Part shown: positions 41,691 through 50,468 of the stretch, piece by piece
How the letters are laid out: each line of letters opens with the position of its first letter
How positions within the stretch are numbered: position 1 is the stretch's first letter
Source: Streptomyces formicae
GTDB taxonomy: Bacteria > Actinomycetota > Actinomycetes > Streptomycetales > Streptomycetaceae
Direction: 5' to 3'
Assembly: GCF_022647665.1 (NCBI RefSeq)
Contig: NZ_CP071872.1
Coordinates: 5,642,001 to 5,706,000 of the forward strand
Length of the DNA stretch: 64,000 nt
Notes under the pieces: model-generated
Seen by the model: the letters and a program-made list of their open reading frames with translations, nothing else
The model's database searches: none
Told to the model about the DNA's origin: nothing
Translations under genes and position numbers: made by a program

Positions 41691-42095
41691 ATGGCGGAGG
41701 CACCGGACATCTGTCCGACGCTGGTGTACGCGGACGCGAAGGCGGCGATCAAGCAGCTCACCGAGGCATTCGGCTTCACGGAGCACGCCGTATACGAGGG
41801 CGAGGACGGCAGGGTCGTCCACGCCGAGCTGTCGTACGGGAACGGGATGGTGATGCTGGGCAGCAAGGGGACGGGGAGCCAGTTCGACAAGCTGATGGAG
41901 GCCGGAGGCCCGGCCGGCGTCTTCATCCATGTCGACGACGTCGACGCGCACCATGCCAGGGCCGTGGAGCACGGGGTGGAGGTCGTGACGCCGCCCGCCG
42001 ACCAGGACTACGGCTCGCGGGACTACATGACGCGCGACCTGGAGGGCAACGTCTGGAGCTTCGGGACGTACAGACCGGGGGCGGCGGAGGGCTGA
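41691..42095 (+). CDS. VOC-family (glyoxalase-like) protein
   Basis: The 134-residue protein has one vicinal-oxygen-chelate unit: PTLVYADAKAAIKQLTEAFG, FIHVDDVDAHHARAVEHG and YMTRDLEGNVWSFGTYRPG. It resembles the PhnB/bleomycin-resistance-type group, but metal ligands are uncertain. The ATG at 41691 has an AGGGG site; a GTG three codons upstream is also possible. A (CCGGGCTGG)n repeat lies before it (41562-41590). Confidence 0.83.
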   Translation: MAEAPDICPTLVYADAKAAIKQLTEAFGFTEHAVYEGEDGRVVHAELSYGNGMVMLGSKGTGSQFDKLMEAGGPAGVFIHVDDVDAHHARAVEHGVEVVTPPADQDYGSRDYMTRDLEGNVWSFGTYRPGAAEG

Positions 42096-42161
42096 CGTCC
42101 TCCTGGACCTTCTGGCCCCGGGGAACCTCTGGACCCTCGGACCTTGCCGGCCGATCCCGCC

Positions 42162-43523
42162 CTAGGCACCCCCCGTGTGGACCTGGAAGGCCGCCCGGCG
42201 GACGGCCTTGGCGAGGGCGGGGTCGGGGTGGGCGGCCGCGAGGGCGACCAGGACCTGCACGGTGCGCGGGTGGCCGATCGCCCTGACCTCGTCCAGGAGG
42301 GCGGGGACGGTGCCCTGGACCGCCGAGTCGAGGTGGCGGACCAGGAGCGCGGTCTCACCGTGGTCGGCGACGGCCGCCGCGGTGTCCACCCAGAGCCAGG
42401 TGGCCTCCTCGCGGGTGAGGACCTCGGCGGTGTCCTCGGGGTCCGCCCCCTCGTACTCGGCGAGCCAGAGCAGTGCGTACGGCCGCAGGGACGGCTCCTC
42501 GGCGGCGGCGCGCACCCCGGCCTCGGCGGGGCCGCCGACGACCCGGAGCGCCTCGAAGGCGAGACCGCGGAGCAGGGCGTCCTCGCCACGCGCGGCGGCG
42601 AGGAGCTCGGCGACGGCGCTGGAGACGGTGCGGGCGGCGAGCCAGGCCCGGTATTCGTCGCGGGCGGGACCGGGGCTGAGCCGGGCGCAGCCGCGGAGCA
42701 TGTCCTCGGCGGACTGCTCGATATGGCCTGCCGGGCTCTGGGCGGCGACGCAGATCTGTTCGAGCTTGACCCAGACCGCCCAGTTGCCGAGCGGGGTGAG
42801 GGTGGCCTGGCCCGGGCCGAGGGTGAGCGCCCCGACCGCGGCGAGGCCCTCCAGGGCCCAGTCGAGCAAGGCGGAGAGGGGGACGTCGGACGCGGTGGTC
42901 GTGGCCGGATCGGGCTGGGGGCCGTAGGGCACCTCGCAGCGCTCCTCGCGGAGTTCCGCGACGCGCTGCTGGAGCAGGTCGAGCAGGGCGGGCACGAGCA
43001 CGGGGCCCGCGGAGAGCTGGAGGAGGGAGAGCACCTGGGGGACGGCCTCGACGACCTCCGCGACCGCCGCGGGCGCGACGTCGGCGGGGGCGGGGTGGAC
43101 GAGGGACCAGGCGTCGAAGAGGGCGACCCAGCCGCGCAGCACTGCCGTGTCGTCGCGGTCCCAGACGTTCAGCCGCCAGCCGGGGCGTGCGATGTCGCCG
43201 TGGAGCTCGACGAGCCCGGCGAGGCGGGCGCGGTCCCAGCCCGCGCTCACCTGGTCCGGTGTCAGCTCCAGCGCGGCGGCCGCCCGTTCCCGCGCGGCGG
43301 GGCCGGCCGCCGTGTCGCGGACTGCGGCGGCCCAGCGGGCGACGCGGACCGCGTCGGCGAGCACCTCGCGCGCCTGGCGGGCCAGCTCCGAGGGGGGCGG
43401 AGTGCCCTCGGGCGGGCGCGGTGCGGGGCGCGTACGCCGGTTCGACACGGCGCGGCGGGCCGTGACCGTGGGGCGAGGGCGGACGAGACGGAGTCTGGAG
43501 TCGCGCAGGTTACGGGACGTCAC
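42162..43523 (-). CDS. Conserved hypothetical protein, helical-repeat type
   Basis: The 453-residue soluble protein was not recognised with confidence. The N-terminal 70 residues are basic and Pro-rich; the rest is helical, Ala/Leu/Glu-rich, with possible winged-helix content (WDRARLAGLVELHGDIARPG) and HEAT-like repeats at the end (ALLDEVRAIGHPRTVQVLVA, then LAAAHPDPALAKAVRRAAF). Steady GC3 bias supports it. No signal peptide or membrane span is seen. The GTG start is the family-like VTSRNLRDSR. Confidence 0.65.
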   Translation of the reverse strand: MTSRNLRDSRLRLVRPRPTVTARRAVSNRRTRPAPRPPEGTPPPSELARQAREVLADAVRVARWAAAVRDTAAGPAARERAAAALELTPDQVSAGWDRARLAGLVELHGDIARPGWRLNVWDRDDTAVLRGWVALFDAWSLVHPAPADVAPAAVAEVVEAVPQVLSLLQLSAGPVLVPALLDLLQQRVAELREERCEVPYGPQPDPATTTASDVPLSALLDWALEGLAAVGALTLGPGQATLTPLGNWAVWVKLEQICVAAQSPAGHIEQSAEDMLRGCARLSPGPARDEYRAWLAARTVSSAVAELLAAARGEDALLRGLAFEALRVVGGPAEAGVRAAAEEPSLRPYALLWLAEYEGADPEDTAEVLTREEATWLWVDTAAAVADHGETALLVRHLDSAVQGTVPALLDEVRAIGHPRTVQVLVALAAAHPDPALAKAVRRAAFQVHTGGA

Positions 43524-43713
43524 GGGGAGCAGTCTTCCCGTTGACCGCCCGAAAGCCCAAACGGAATCCGGGATCTCGTGGAAGGGGGTTGCCGCGAAGA
43601 GGCGGCGGAGGGGCGACAGGGGGACGACGGGGCGGCTTCGAAGCGGCCCGGCGGAACCCGCGGCGGACCCCGGCGGAACCACGGCGGAACCCCGGTGGAC
43701 CCCGGGGACGGGG

Positions 43714-44841
43714 CTAGATCAGGGGGGTGAGGAAACGGCGGAGTGCTTCCTCGTAGCGGGCGGGGTCTGCGTTCCACATGGCCGCGTGGGGGGCGTCCGG
43801 CACGGTCTGGAGGGTGACCAGGTCCGGGCGGCGGGCGGCGAGCTCGCGGGAAGGGGCCCAGGGGGCGAGCCGGTCGTCGGGGCCGTGGAAGATCAGCGTG
43901 GGGACGCGCAGCGCGTCCGGGTCGGCGGCCTCCTGGAGCCGGTTGCCGTGCAGCCCGGTGCGGCCCTGGGCGGCGCGTACGGCGAGGGGCAGCAGGACGG
44001 ACGGGGTGCGGCGGGCGGTCGCGAGCGCGCGCAGGGTCGCTTCCCAGTCGAGCATCGGGGAGTCCAGGACGAGCCCGGCGATCCGGTCCCGGTGCACGGA
44101 GTTGGCGGCGGCGTGCAGCGCCATGGAGGCGCCGGTGGACCAGCCGTGCAGGATGACGCGTTCGGCGCCGGCGCCGACGGCGTACCGGACGGCCGCGTCC
44201 AGGTCGCGCCACTCGGTGTCGCCGAGATGGCCCAGGCCGTCCGGTGACACGGGTGCGCCCGGGTCGCCCCGGTAGGCGATGGCCAGCACGGGCAGCCGCC
44301 GGCCGGCCAGGAACGGCAGCAGGTTCAGGGCGTGCTCGCGGGTGCCGCCCAGGCCGTGCACGGCGATGATCCAGGTGCCGCGCGGGCCGGGGACGACCCA
44401 GGCGGGCAGGGTGCCGAGTTCGCCCGGGATCACCACGTCCTGGTGGTCGATCCCGAGGGCGCTGCTCGGCGTGCCGGTGTGCAGCTGCGGGGTGAGCCGC
44501 ACCTTGGTGCCGATGTCGAGGCTGCCGTGCGCCACGCTCTCCAGCCGCCGCACGACGGTGTCCGCGGCGTGCGGCACGTCCTCCAGCACGGGCCCGACGA
44601 CCGCGTGCACACCGGTGCCGGTGAGGCCGTAGGTGCCGGGGCGGACGGCGACGAGGCTGCGGGTCAGGGTGATGCGGCCAGGCCCTGTCGCGTGCACGGT
44701 GAGCCGGGGCTCGCCGGGCAGCGGCCGGCCGGCGGGCGCCTTCAGCGCGGCGTCGCTGGCATAACGGCCGGCCGCGAACGTGGCCGCACCGAGACCGATG
44801 AGGGTGGTGACGGCCGCTGCCGTCGCTGTAGCCGGGCGCAC
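43714..44841 (-). CDS. Membrane-anchored alpha/beta hydrolase
   Basis: The 375-residue protein has an N-terminal span or signal (about 8-28: AAAVTTLIGLGAATFAAGRY) and a hydrolase fold with the nucleophile elbow HGWSTGASMAL (Ser at about 231), acidic FHGPDDRLAPW (Asp) and the final His in VPDAPHAAMW. HGLGGTREHALN is the oxyanion region. It is probably an extracytoplasmic esterase or peptidase-like hydrolase. Substrate unknown. Confidence 0.87.
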   Translation of the reverse strand: MRPATATAAAVTTLIGLGAATFAAGRYASDAALKAPAGRPLPGEPRLTVHATGPGRITLTRSLVAVRPGTYGLTGTGVHAVVGPVLEDVPHAADTVVRRLESVAHGSLDIGTKVRLTPQLHTGTPSSALGIDHQDVVIPGELGTLPAWVVPGPRGTWIIAVHGLGGTREHALNLLPFLAGRRLPVLAIAYRGDPGAPVSPDGLGHLGDTEWRDLDAAVRYAVGAGAERVILHGWSTGASMALHAAANSVHRDRIAGLVLDSPMLDWEATLRALATARRTPSVLLPLAVRAAQGRTGLHGNRLQEAADPDALRVPTLIFHGPDDRLAPWAPSRELAARRPDLVTLQTVPDAPHAAMWNADPARYEEALRRFLTPLI

Positions 44842-44922
44842 CGTTCCAGTGTCAGCACGTCACGGCCGGGCTGCCAGTGGGCGCGGGCGGGGCGGGTGAC
44901 GCCGGTGAGGACCGGCTGCGGT

Positions 44923-45729
44923 TCAGCGAGCCGGGTGCTGCCCGTAGCCGCGGAGCTTGTCGACGACCTCGTCGAGCTGGGCGCGGGAGAGCAGGAACGG
45001 CTCCCGACCGGGCACGGAGCTCGCCGCGAGCCAGAGCCGGCACATCCACTCCAGCTGCGCGGTGCGGTCGTACGCCTGATCGAGTGAGTTTCCGTAGGTG
45101 ACGGTCCCGTGGTTCTGGAGCAGACAGCCCGTGCGGTCCGCAAGGGCGCCGAGCATGTTCCCGGCCAACTCTTCGGTGCCGTAGAGGGCGTAGGGGGCGA
45201 CGCGGACGGGCCCGCCGAGTGCCGCGGCCATGTAGTGGATCAGCGGCAGCTCCGTGACCAGGGTGGAGACGGCGGTGGCGTGCACGGCGTGGGTGTGCAC
45301 GACGGCGGCCGCGTCGGTGGCGCGGTAGATCTCCAGGTGCAGCGGCAGCTCGCTGGTGGGGGTGAGCTCGCCCAGCCGCTGGCGCCCGTCGAGGCCGACG
45401 CCGACGGCGTCCCCGGCGCCGAGCCGGTCGTACGGGACACCGCTGGGCGTGACGAGGACGAGGTCGCCGTCCTCGGTGGCGACCCGTACGGAGACGTTGC
45501 CCGAGGTGCCGACGACAAGCCCGTCCGCCGCGGTCCTGCGGGCCGTGGCGACGAGCTCGGCCCACGCCCGCCCGATCACGTCATGCCCAGGCCGCTCGCC
45601 CTGCCCGTCCTGCCCGTGCCGCTCGCCCTGCCCGTCCTGCCCGTGCCGTTCGCCCTGCCCGGCCTGTGCGTCCTGCTCGGCGCCCCGCTGCCCGGTGCTC
45701 TGCCGCTCGCTGCTCTGCCGCCTGGTCAT
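44923..45729 (-). CDS. Class II aldolase/adducin-family protein with repeat N-terminus
   Basis: The 268-residue protein has a low-complexity N-terminus (about 15-48) with the nonapeptide repeat GQGERHGQD encoded by 27-bp DNA repeats. The aldolase domain (about 50-260) contains TSGNVSVR, VTPSGVPYDRL, the zinc histidines HTHAVHATAVS and QNHGTVTYG. Fuculose- or ribulose-phosphate aldolases and methylthioribulose dehydratases share these motifs. It is divergent from the phosphate transporter gene. Confidence 0.87.
   Translation of the reverse strand: MTRRQSSERQSTGQRGAEQDAQAGQGERHGQDGQGERHGQDGQGERPGHDVIGRAWAELVATARRTAADGLVVGTSGNVSVRVATEDGDLVLVTPSGVPYDRLGAGDAVGVGLDGRQRLGELTPTSELPLHLEIYRATDAAAVVHTHAVHATAVSTLVTELPLIHYMAAALGGPVRVAPYALYGTEELAGNMLGALADRTGCLLQNHGTVTYGNSLDQAYDRTAQLEWMCRLWLAASSVPGREPFLLSRAQLDEVVDKLRGYGQHPAR
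45592..45670. repeat. 27-bp tandem repeats in the aldolase gene
   Basis: Two exact 27-bp units (45592-45618, 45619-45645) and a degraded third (to 45670) encode the GQGERHGQD-type repeat near the protein N-terminus. Unit number could vary between strains. Confidence 0.9.
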
Positions 45730-45963
45730 GCGGTGATCCTTGCAGGTCCGTTCCGCAGGGTGACCAGAATCTCTTTGCCTGACCGACGGCACGCGCGACG
45801 GGGTCCGGTGCGCGGTGCCGAGGGGCGCCACGGAGCGCCTCGGGACCCCCGTGAGGCCCGCGTTGAAGCCTTTCCGCCGCCCCGCGGCCCGTCGCCCCGG
45901 CTCCGCTCCACCGCGCAATCGGAATGGCCATAACCCGTCGCCAACACCACAAAGCCCGACTCA

Positions 45964-45985
45964 GTTCACCTTCCGTTCATCCAGG
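45964..45985 (+). promoter_or_regulatory. PHO box (PhoP-binding direct repeats)
   Basis: Two adjacent 11-bp units, GTTCACCTTCC and GTTCATCCAGG, match the Streptomyces PhoP direct repeat GTTCAYYYRSG. They lie 48-69 bp upstream of the phosphate transporter start. The rest of 45730-46032 shows no gene. Confidence 0.8.
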
Positions 45986-46032
45986 TTGCCTACGTTCGGC
46001 GCGCCACTGACATCCAAAAGAAGCCTGGGTAA

Positions 46033-47268
<1,236 letters not shown>

Positions 47269-47280
47269 GGAGAGAAGACC

Positions 47281-47511
47281 ATGAAGATCGACTGGGCAGC
47301 TCTCGGCTCCGTCTTCGGTGTGAGCCTCACCGTCACCGTCGCCCTGGTGGGCCTGTTCACCCTGGGCATCGTGGGCCTCGCCAAGCAGGAAGCCGCCTCG
47401 GCGCAAGGGGGTTCGGGCGGTTCCGCGGCCCTCGCCCGCACGGGCGCGTACGCCTGCTTCGCGCTGTGCGCGGCGGCAGTGGCGTACGGGATCTATCTGA
47501 TCGTCGCCTGA
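47281..47511 (+). CDS. Small membrane protein co-transcribed with pit
   Basis: The 76-residue protein has two membrane spans (about 9-33 and 55-75) and a short Gly/Ser loop ASAQGGSGGSAALARTGAY. GGAGAGAAG supplies its ribosome site. Its place 12 bp after the phosphate transporter and before the terminator makes it the operon's second gene, corresponding to SCO1846 in S. coelicolor as remembered. Function unknown; possibly an accessory to Pit. Confidence 0.8.
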   Translation: MKIDWAALGSVFGVSLTVTVALVGLFTLGIVGLAKQEAASAQGGSGGSAALARTGAYACFALCAAAVAYGIYLIVA

Positions 47512-47539
47512 CACCGGCTCGTCCCCGAAACGGGCGCCC

Positions 47540-47577
47540 CAGGGGCCGGACGCACCTTCGGGTGTGTCCGGCCCCTG
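47540..47577 (+). terminator. Terminator of the pit operon
   Basis: A 17-bp stem with one wobble closes a TTCG tetraloop, with outer GCGCC/GGCGC pairing possible (47534-47580). It separates the operon from the riboswitch. Confidence 0.85.
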
Positions 47578-47644
47578 GCGCATACGGCCGCGTGTGGGCC
47601 TCGGCACACTCTCCCGTCGCAGGTCAAGGGCGAGTTGACGGGTG

Positions 47645-47795
47645 TTCGCGGACCGTGGTGGACTTCCGGAGCCATTTACGGCGGCAGAGAGGAAGCCGGT
47701 GCGAATCCGGCGCGGTCCCGCCACTGTCACAGGAGCACTCCCTTCGACGGAGCTCTCCCGGAGCCAGGAACTCTCTCCCGCCGGTCAGTCACGTC
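47645..47795 (+). ncRNA. Cobalamin (B12) riboswitch
   Basis: The core GAAGCCGGTGCGAATCCGGC followed by GCGGTCCCGCCACTGT (47692-47727) is the diagnostic B12-binding J/P segment including the B12 box. GAGCCAGGA-ACTC (about 47760-47773) and flanking pairing complete the aptamer. It ends about 35 bp before cobD, so cobalamin probably represses the downstream cob genes. Ends are approximate. Confidence 0.9.
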
Positions 47796-47828
47796 GATCC
47801 GGGGCGCGGACCCTGAGTGAGGACGAAC

Positions 47829-48794
47829 ATGCGTGCCGAGCAGGTGTTTGCCTGCGGCGCCGCTGCCGGACTTGCCGGCGACCTGCTCTTCGGCGATCCG
47901 CGCCGCGGGCATCCGGTCGCCGCTTTCGGCCGGGCCGCCACTGTCGTCGAGCGGGCCCTGTGGCGCGACCACCGGGGCTGGGGCGCCCTGCACACCGTCG
48001 TGTGCGCCGGGGGCGCATGGGCCGCGGGTGCGCTGGCCACCGCCTCCGTACGCCGCTCCCGTGCCGCATCCGTCGCCCTGACCGCGGCCGCCACCTGGGC
48101 CGTCGTCGGCGGTACGTCCCTGGGCCGCGAGGCCCGCGCGATCGGCGGGGCGCTGGCGGCCGGGGACATCGAGGTGGCCAGGGAGCGCCTGCCGCATCTG
48201 TGCGGGCGCGACCCGCAGTCCCTGGACGGCCCCGGTATCGCCCGCGCGGTCGTCGAGTCCGTCGCCGAGAACACCTCGGACGCGGTCGTCGGCGCGCTCG
48301 TGTGGGGCGCGGCCGGCGGGGTGCCGGGCCTCGTCGCCTTCCGTGCCGTCAACACCCTCGACGCGATGGTCGGCCACAAGTCGGCCCGCTACCGGCGGTT
48401 CGGCTGGGCCTCGGCGCGGCTCGACGACGCGGCCGGCTGGCCGGGCGCCCGCCTCACTGCGGCACTGGCCGCGGTCGCGGGCGACGATCCCCGCGCTGCG
48501 GTACGGGCCTGGCGCACCGACGCCGCGAAGCACCCGAGCCCCAACGCCGGCCCGGTGGAGGCGTCGTTCGCGGGGGCGCTCGGCGTACGGCTCGGCGGGA
48601 CGCTCGCGTACGCCGGACGGGTCGAGCACCGGCCCGTACTGAACGGGGACCACGGCCGTGACGTCGAGGTCGCCGACATCGAACGGGCGGTGCGGCTGTC
48701 GCGCCGCGTCACCGCCCTGACGCTGGTGGCCTGCGCGGGCGCGCGGCTGCTGGCCGGGCGGCCACGGCAGGCTCTGGAGGGGAGGCGGACATGA
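47829..48794 (+). CDS. cobD: Adenosylcobinamide-phosphate synthase CobD/CbiB
   Basis: The 321-residue membrane enzyme attaches aminopropanol to adenosylcobyric acid. Motifs are GDLLFGDPRRGHPVAAFGR (20-38), RDPQSLDGPGIARAVVESVAENTSDAVV (about 122-149), NTLDAMVGHKSARY and AKHPSPNAGPVEASFAGALGVRLGG. About five spans are present. The ATG at 47829 is preferred over a GTG 12 bases upstream because GAGGA lies just before it. It is the first gene of the riboswitch-controlled operon and overlaps cobQ by 4 bp. Confidence 0.93.
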   Translation: MRAEQVFACGAAAGLAGDLLFGDPRRGHPVAAFGRAATVVERALWRDHRGWGALHTVVCAGGAWAAGALATASVRRSRAASVALTAAATWAVVGGTSLGREARAIGGALAAGDIEVARERLPHLCGRDPQSLDGPGIARAVVESVAENTSDAVVGALVWGAAGGVPGLVAFRAVNTLDAMVGHKSARYRRFGWASARLDDAAGWPGARLTAALAAVAGDDPRAAVRAWRTDAAKHPSPNAGPVEASFAGALGVRLGGTLAYAGRVEHRPVLNGDHGRDVEVADIERAVRLSRRVTALTLVACAGARLLAGRPRQALEGRRT

Positions 48795-50296
48795 GCGGCG
48801 GACTGCTGGTCGCCGGGACCACGTCGGACGCGGGCAAGAGCGTCGTCACGGCCGGGATCTGCCGGTGGCTGGTGCGCCGGGGGGTGAAGGTCGCGCCGTT
48901 CAAGGGGCAGAACATGTCCCTCAATTCCTTCGTGACGCGCGACGGCGCCGAGATCGGCCGGGCGCAGGCCATGCAGGCGCAGGCGGCCCGCGTCGAGCCG
49001 TCGGCGCTCATGAACCCCGTGCTGCTCAAGCCCGGAAGCGACCGCTCCAGCCAGGTCGTCCTGATGGGGAAGCCGGTGGGCGAGCTGAGCGCGCGCGGTT
49101 ACCACGGGGCGCGGCAGCAGACGCTGTTCGAGCCGGTCGTCGAGTGTCTGGAAGAGCTGCGCGCCACGTACGACGCAGTCATCTGCGAGGGTGCCGGCAG
49201 TCCGGCCGAGATCAATCTGCGCCGCACCGACATCGTCAACATGGGCATCGCGCGGGCCGCGCGCTTCCCGGTGCTGGTGGTCGGGGACATCGACCGGGGC
49301 GGGGTCTTCGCCCAGTTCTTCGGGACGACCGCGCTGCTCGCCCCGGAGGACCAGGAGCTGGTCGCGGGCTACCTCGTGAACAAGTTCCGCGGCGATGTGA
49401 CGCTGCTGGAGCCCGGGTTGGAGATGCTGCACGGGCTGACCGGGCGGCGGACCTACGGCGTCCTGCCGTTCGCGCACGGCCTCGGCATCGACGAGGAGGA
49501 CGGGCTGCGGGTGTCCCTGCGGGGCACGGTCAGGGAGTCCGTCGTCGCGCCGCCGGTCGGCGAGGACGTACTGCGGGTCGCGGTCTGCGCCGTACCGCTG
49601 ATGTCCAACTTCACCGACGTGGACGCGCTGGCGGCCGAACCCGGCGTGGTGGTGCGGTTCGTCGACCGGCCCGAGGAACTGGCCGACGCGGACCTGGTGG
49701 TGGTGCCCGGCACGCGCGGGACCGTGCGCGCCCTGGACTGGCTCCGTGCGCGGGGGCTCGCGGACGCGCTCGTACGGCACGCGGCGGACGGCCGCCCCGT
49801 GCTCGGGATCTGCGGCGGGTTCCAGCTGCTCGGCGAGCACATCGACGACGAGGTCGAATCACGGGCCGGGGCCGTGGCGGGGCTCGGACTGCTGCCCGTG
49901 CGGGTGCGGTTCGCGCGCGAGAAGACGCTGGCGCGGCCGGTCGGCGAAGCGCTCGGCGAGCCGGTGGAGGGGTACGAGATCCACCACGGTGTCGCCGAAG
50001 TCCTCGGCGGGGAGAGCTTCCTGGCGGGCTGCCGGGTGAGGGCGGTCTGGGGGACGCACTGGCACGGTGCGCTGGAGAGCGACGGCTTCCGGCGGGCGTT
50101 TCTGCGGGTGGTCGCGGCGGCGGCGGGGCGGCGGTTCGTGCCGGCGACGGACACGTCGTTCGGGGCGCTGCGGGAGGAGCAGCTGGACCGGCTCGGCGAT
50201 CTGATCGAGGAGCACGCGGACACGGACGCGCTCCTGCGGCTGATCGAGGACGGGCCGCCCGCGGGCCTGCCGTTCGTGGCGCCGGGCGCGCCGTGA
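48791..50296 (+). CDS. cobQ: Cobyric acid synthase CobQ
   Basis: The 501-residue glutamine amidotransferase amidates the b, d, e and g side chains of adenosylcobyrinic a,c-diamide. The ATP-binding N-terminal domain has GTTSDAGKSVVTAGICRWL (9-27) and CEGAGSPAEINL. The class I-type GATase domain has the nucleophile Cys in GICGGFQLLGEHI (about 339) and the His in THWHGALES. It overlaps cobD by 4 bp. The next gene downstream is the chelatase, separated by a CRISPR-like sequence. Confidence 0.94.
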   Translation: MSGGLLVAGTTSDAGKSVVTAGICRWLVRRGVKVAPFKGQNMSLNSFVTRDGAEIGRAQAMQAQAARVEPSALMNPVLLKPGSDRSSQVVLMGKPVGELSARGYHGARQQTLFEPVVECLEELRATYDAVICEGAGSPAEINLRRTDIVNMGIARAARFPVLVVGDIDRGGVFAQFFGTTALLAPEDQELVAGYLVNKFRGDVTLLEPGLEMLHGLTGRRTYGVLPFAHGLGIDEEDGLRVSLRGTVRESVVAPPVGEDVLRVAVCAVPLMSNFTDVDALAAEPGVVVRFVDRPEELADADLVVVPGTRGTVRALDWLRARGLADALVRHAADGRPVLGICGGFQLLGEHIDDEVESRAGAVAGLGLLPVRVRFAREKTLARPVGEALGEPVEGYEIHHGVAEVLGGESFLAGCRVRAVWGTHWHGALESDGFRRAFLRVVAAAAGRRFVPATDTSFGALREEQLDRLGDLIEEHADTDALLRLIEDGPPAGLPFVAPGAP

Positions 50297-50303
50297 GGGG
50301 CCC

Positions 50304-50393
50304 TGCACGATCCCCGCGTGCGCGGGGAGCACTTGGCCTCGTCCAGCCCGGGTGCGTCGAACGGCGGCCCATCCCCGCGCCGACGGGGACCAG
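50304..50393 (-). CRISPR. Vestigial type I-E-like CRISPR: two degenerate 29-bp repeats, one 32-bp spacer
   Basis: Repeat 1 (50304-50332) and repeat 2 (50365-50393) are 29 bp each and exactly 32 bp apart, the type I-E geometry. They agree at 19 of 29 bases, sharing ATCCCCGCG and CGGGGA. Read on the minus strand, repeat 1 begins GTGCTCCCCGCGCACGCGGG, like actinomycete I-E repeats as remembered. No third repeat and no cas genes are present. Repeat 1 also forms a CCCCGCG/CGCGGGG hairpin. Confidence 0.5.
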
Positions 50394-50468
50394 GAACAGC
50401 AGCATGCCGCGCATCGGGAGCAACTCCACCGAAGCCGGACGGCGTCCACTCGAAGGAGCGATCACCAC

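Noticed and set aside
50394..50454. A third CRISPR spacer-repeat unit
   Set aside because: The sequence at the expected position (50426 on) has no palindrome or repeat similarity.
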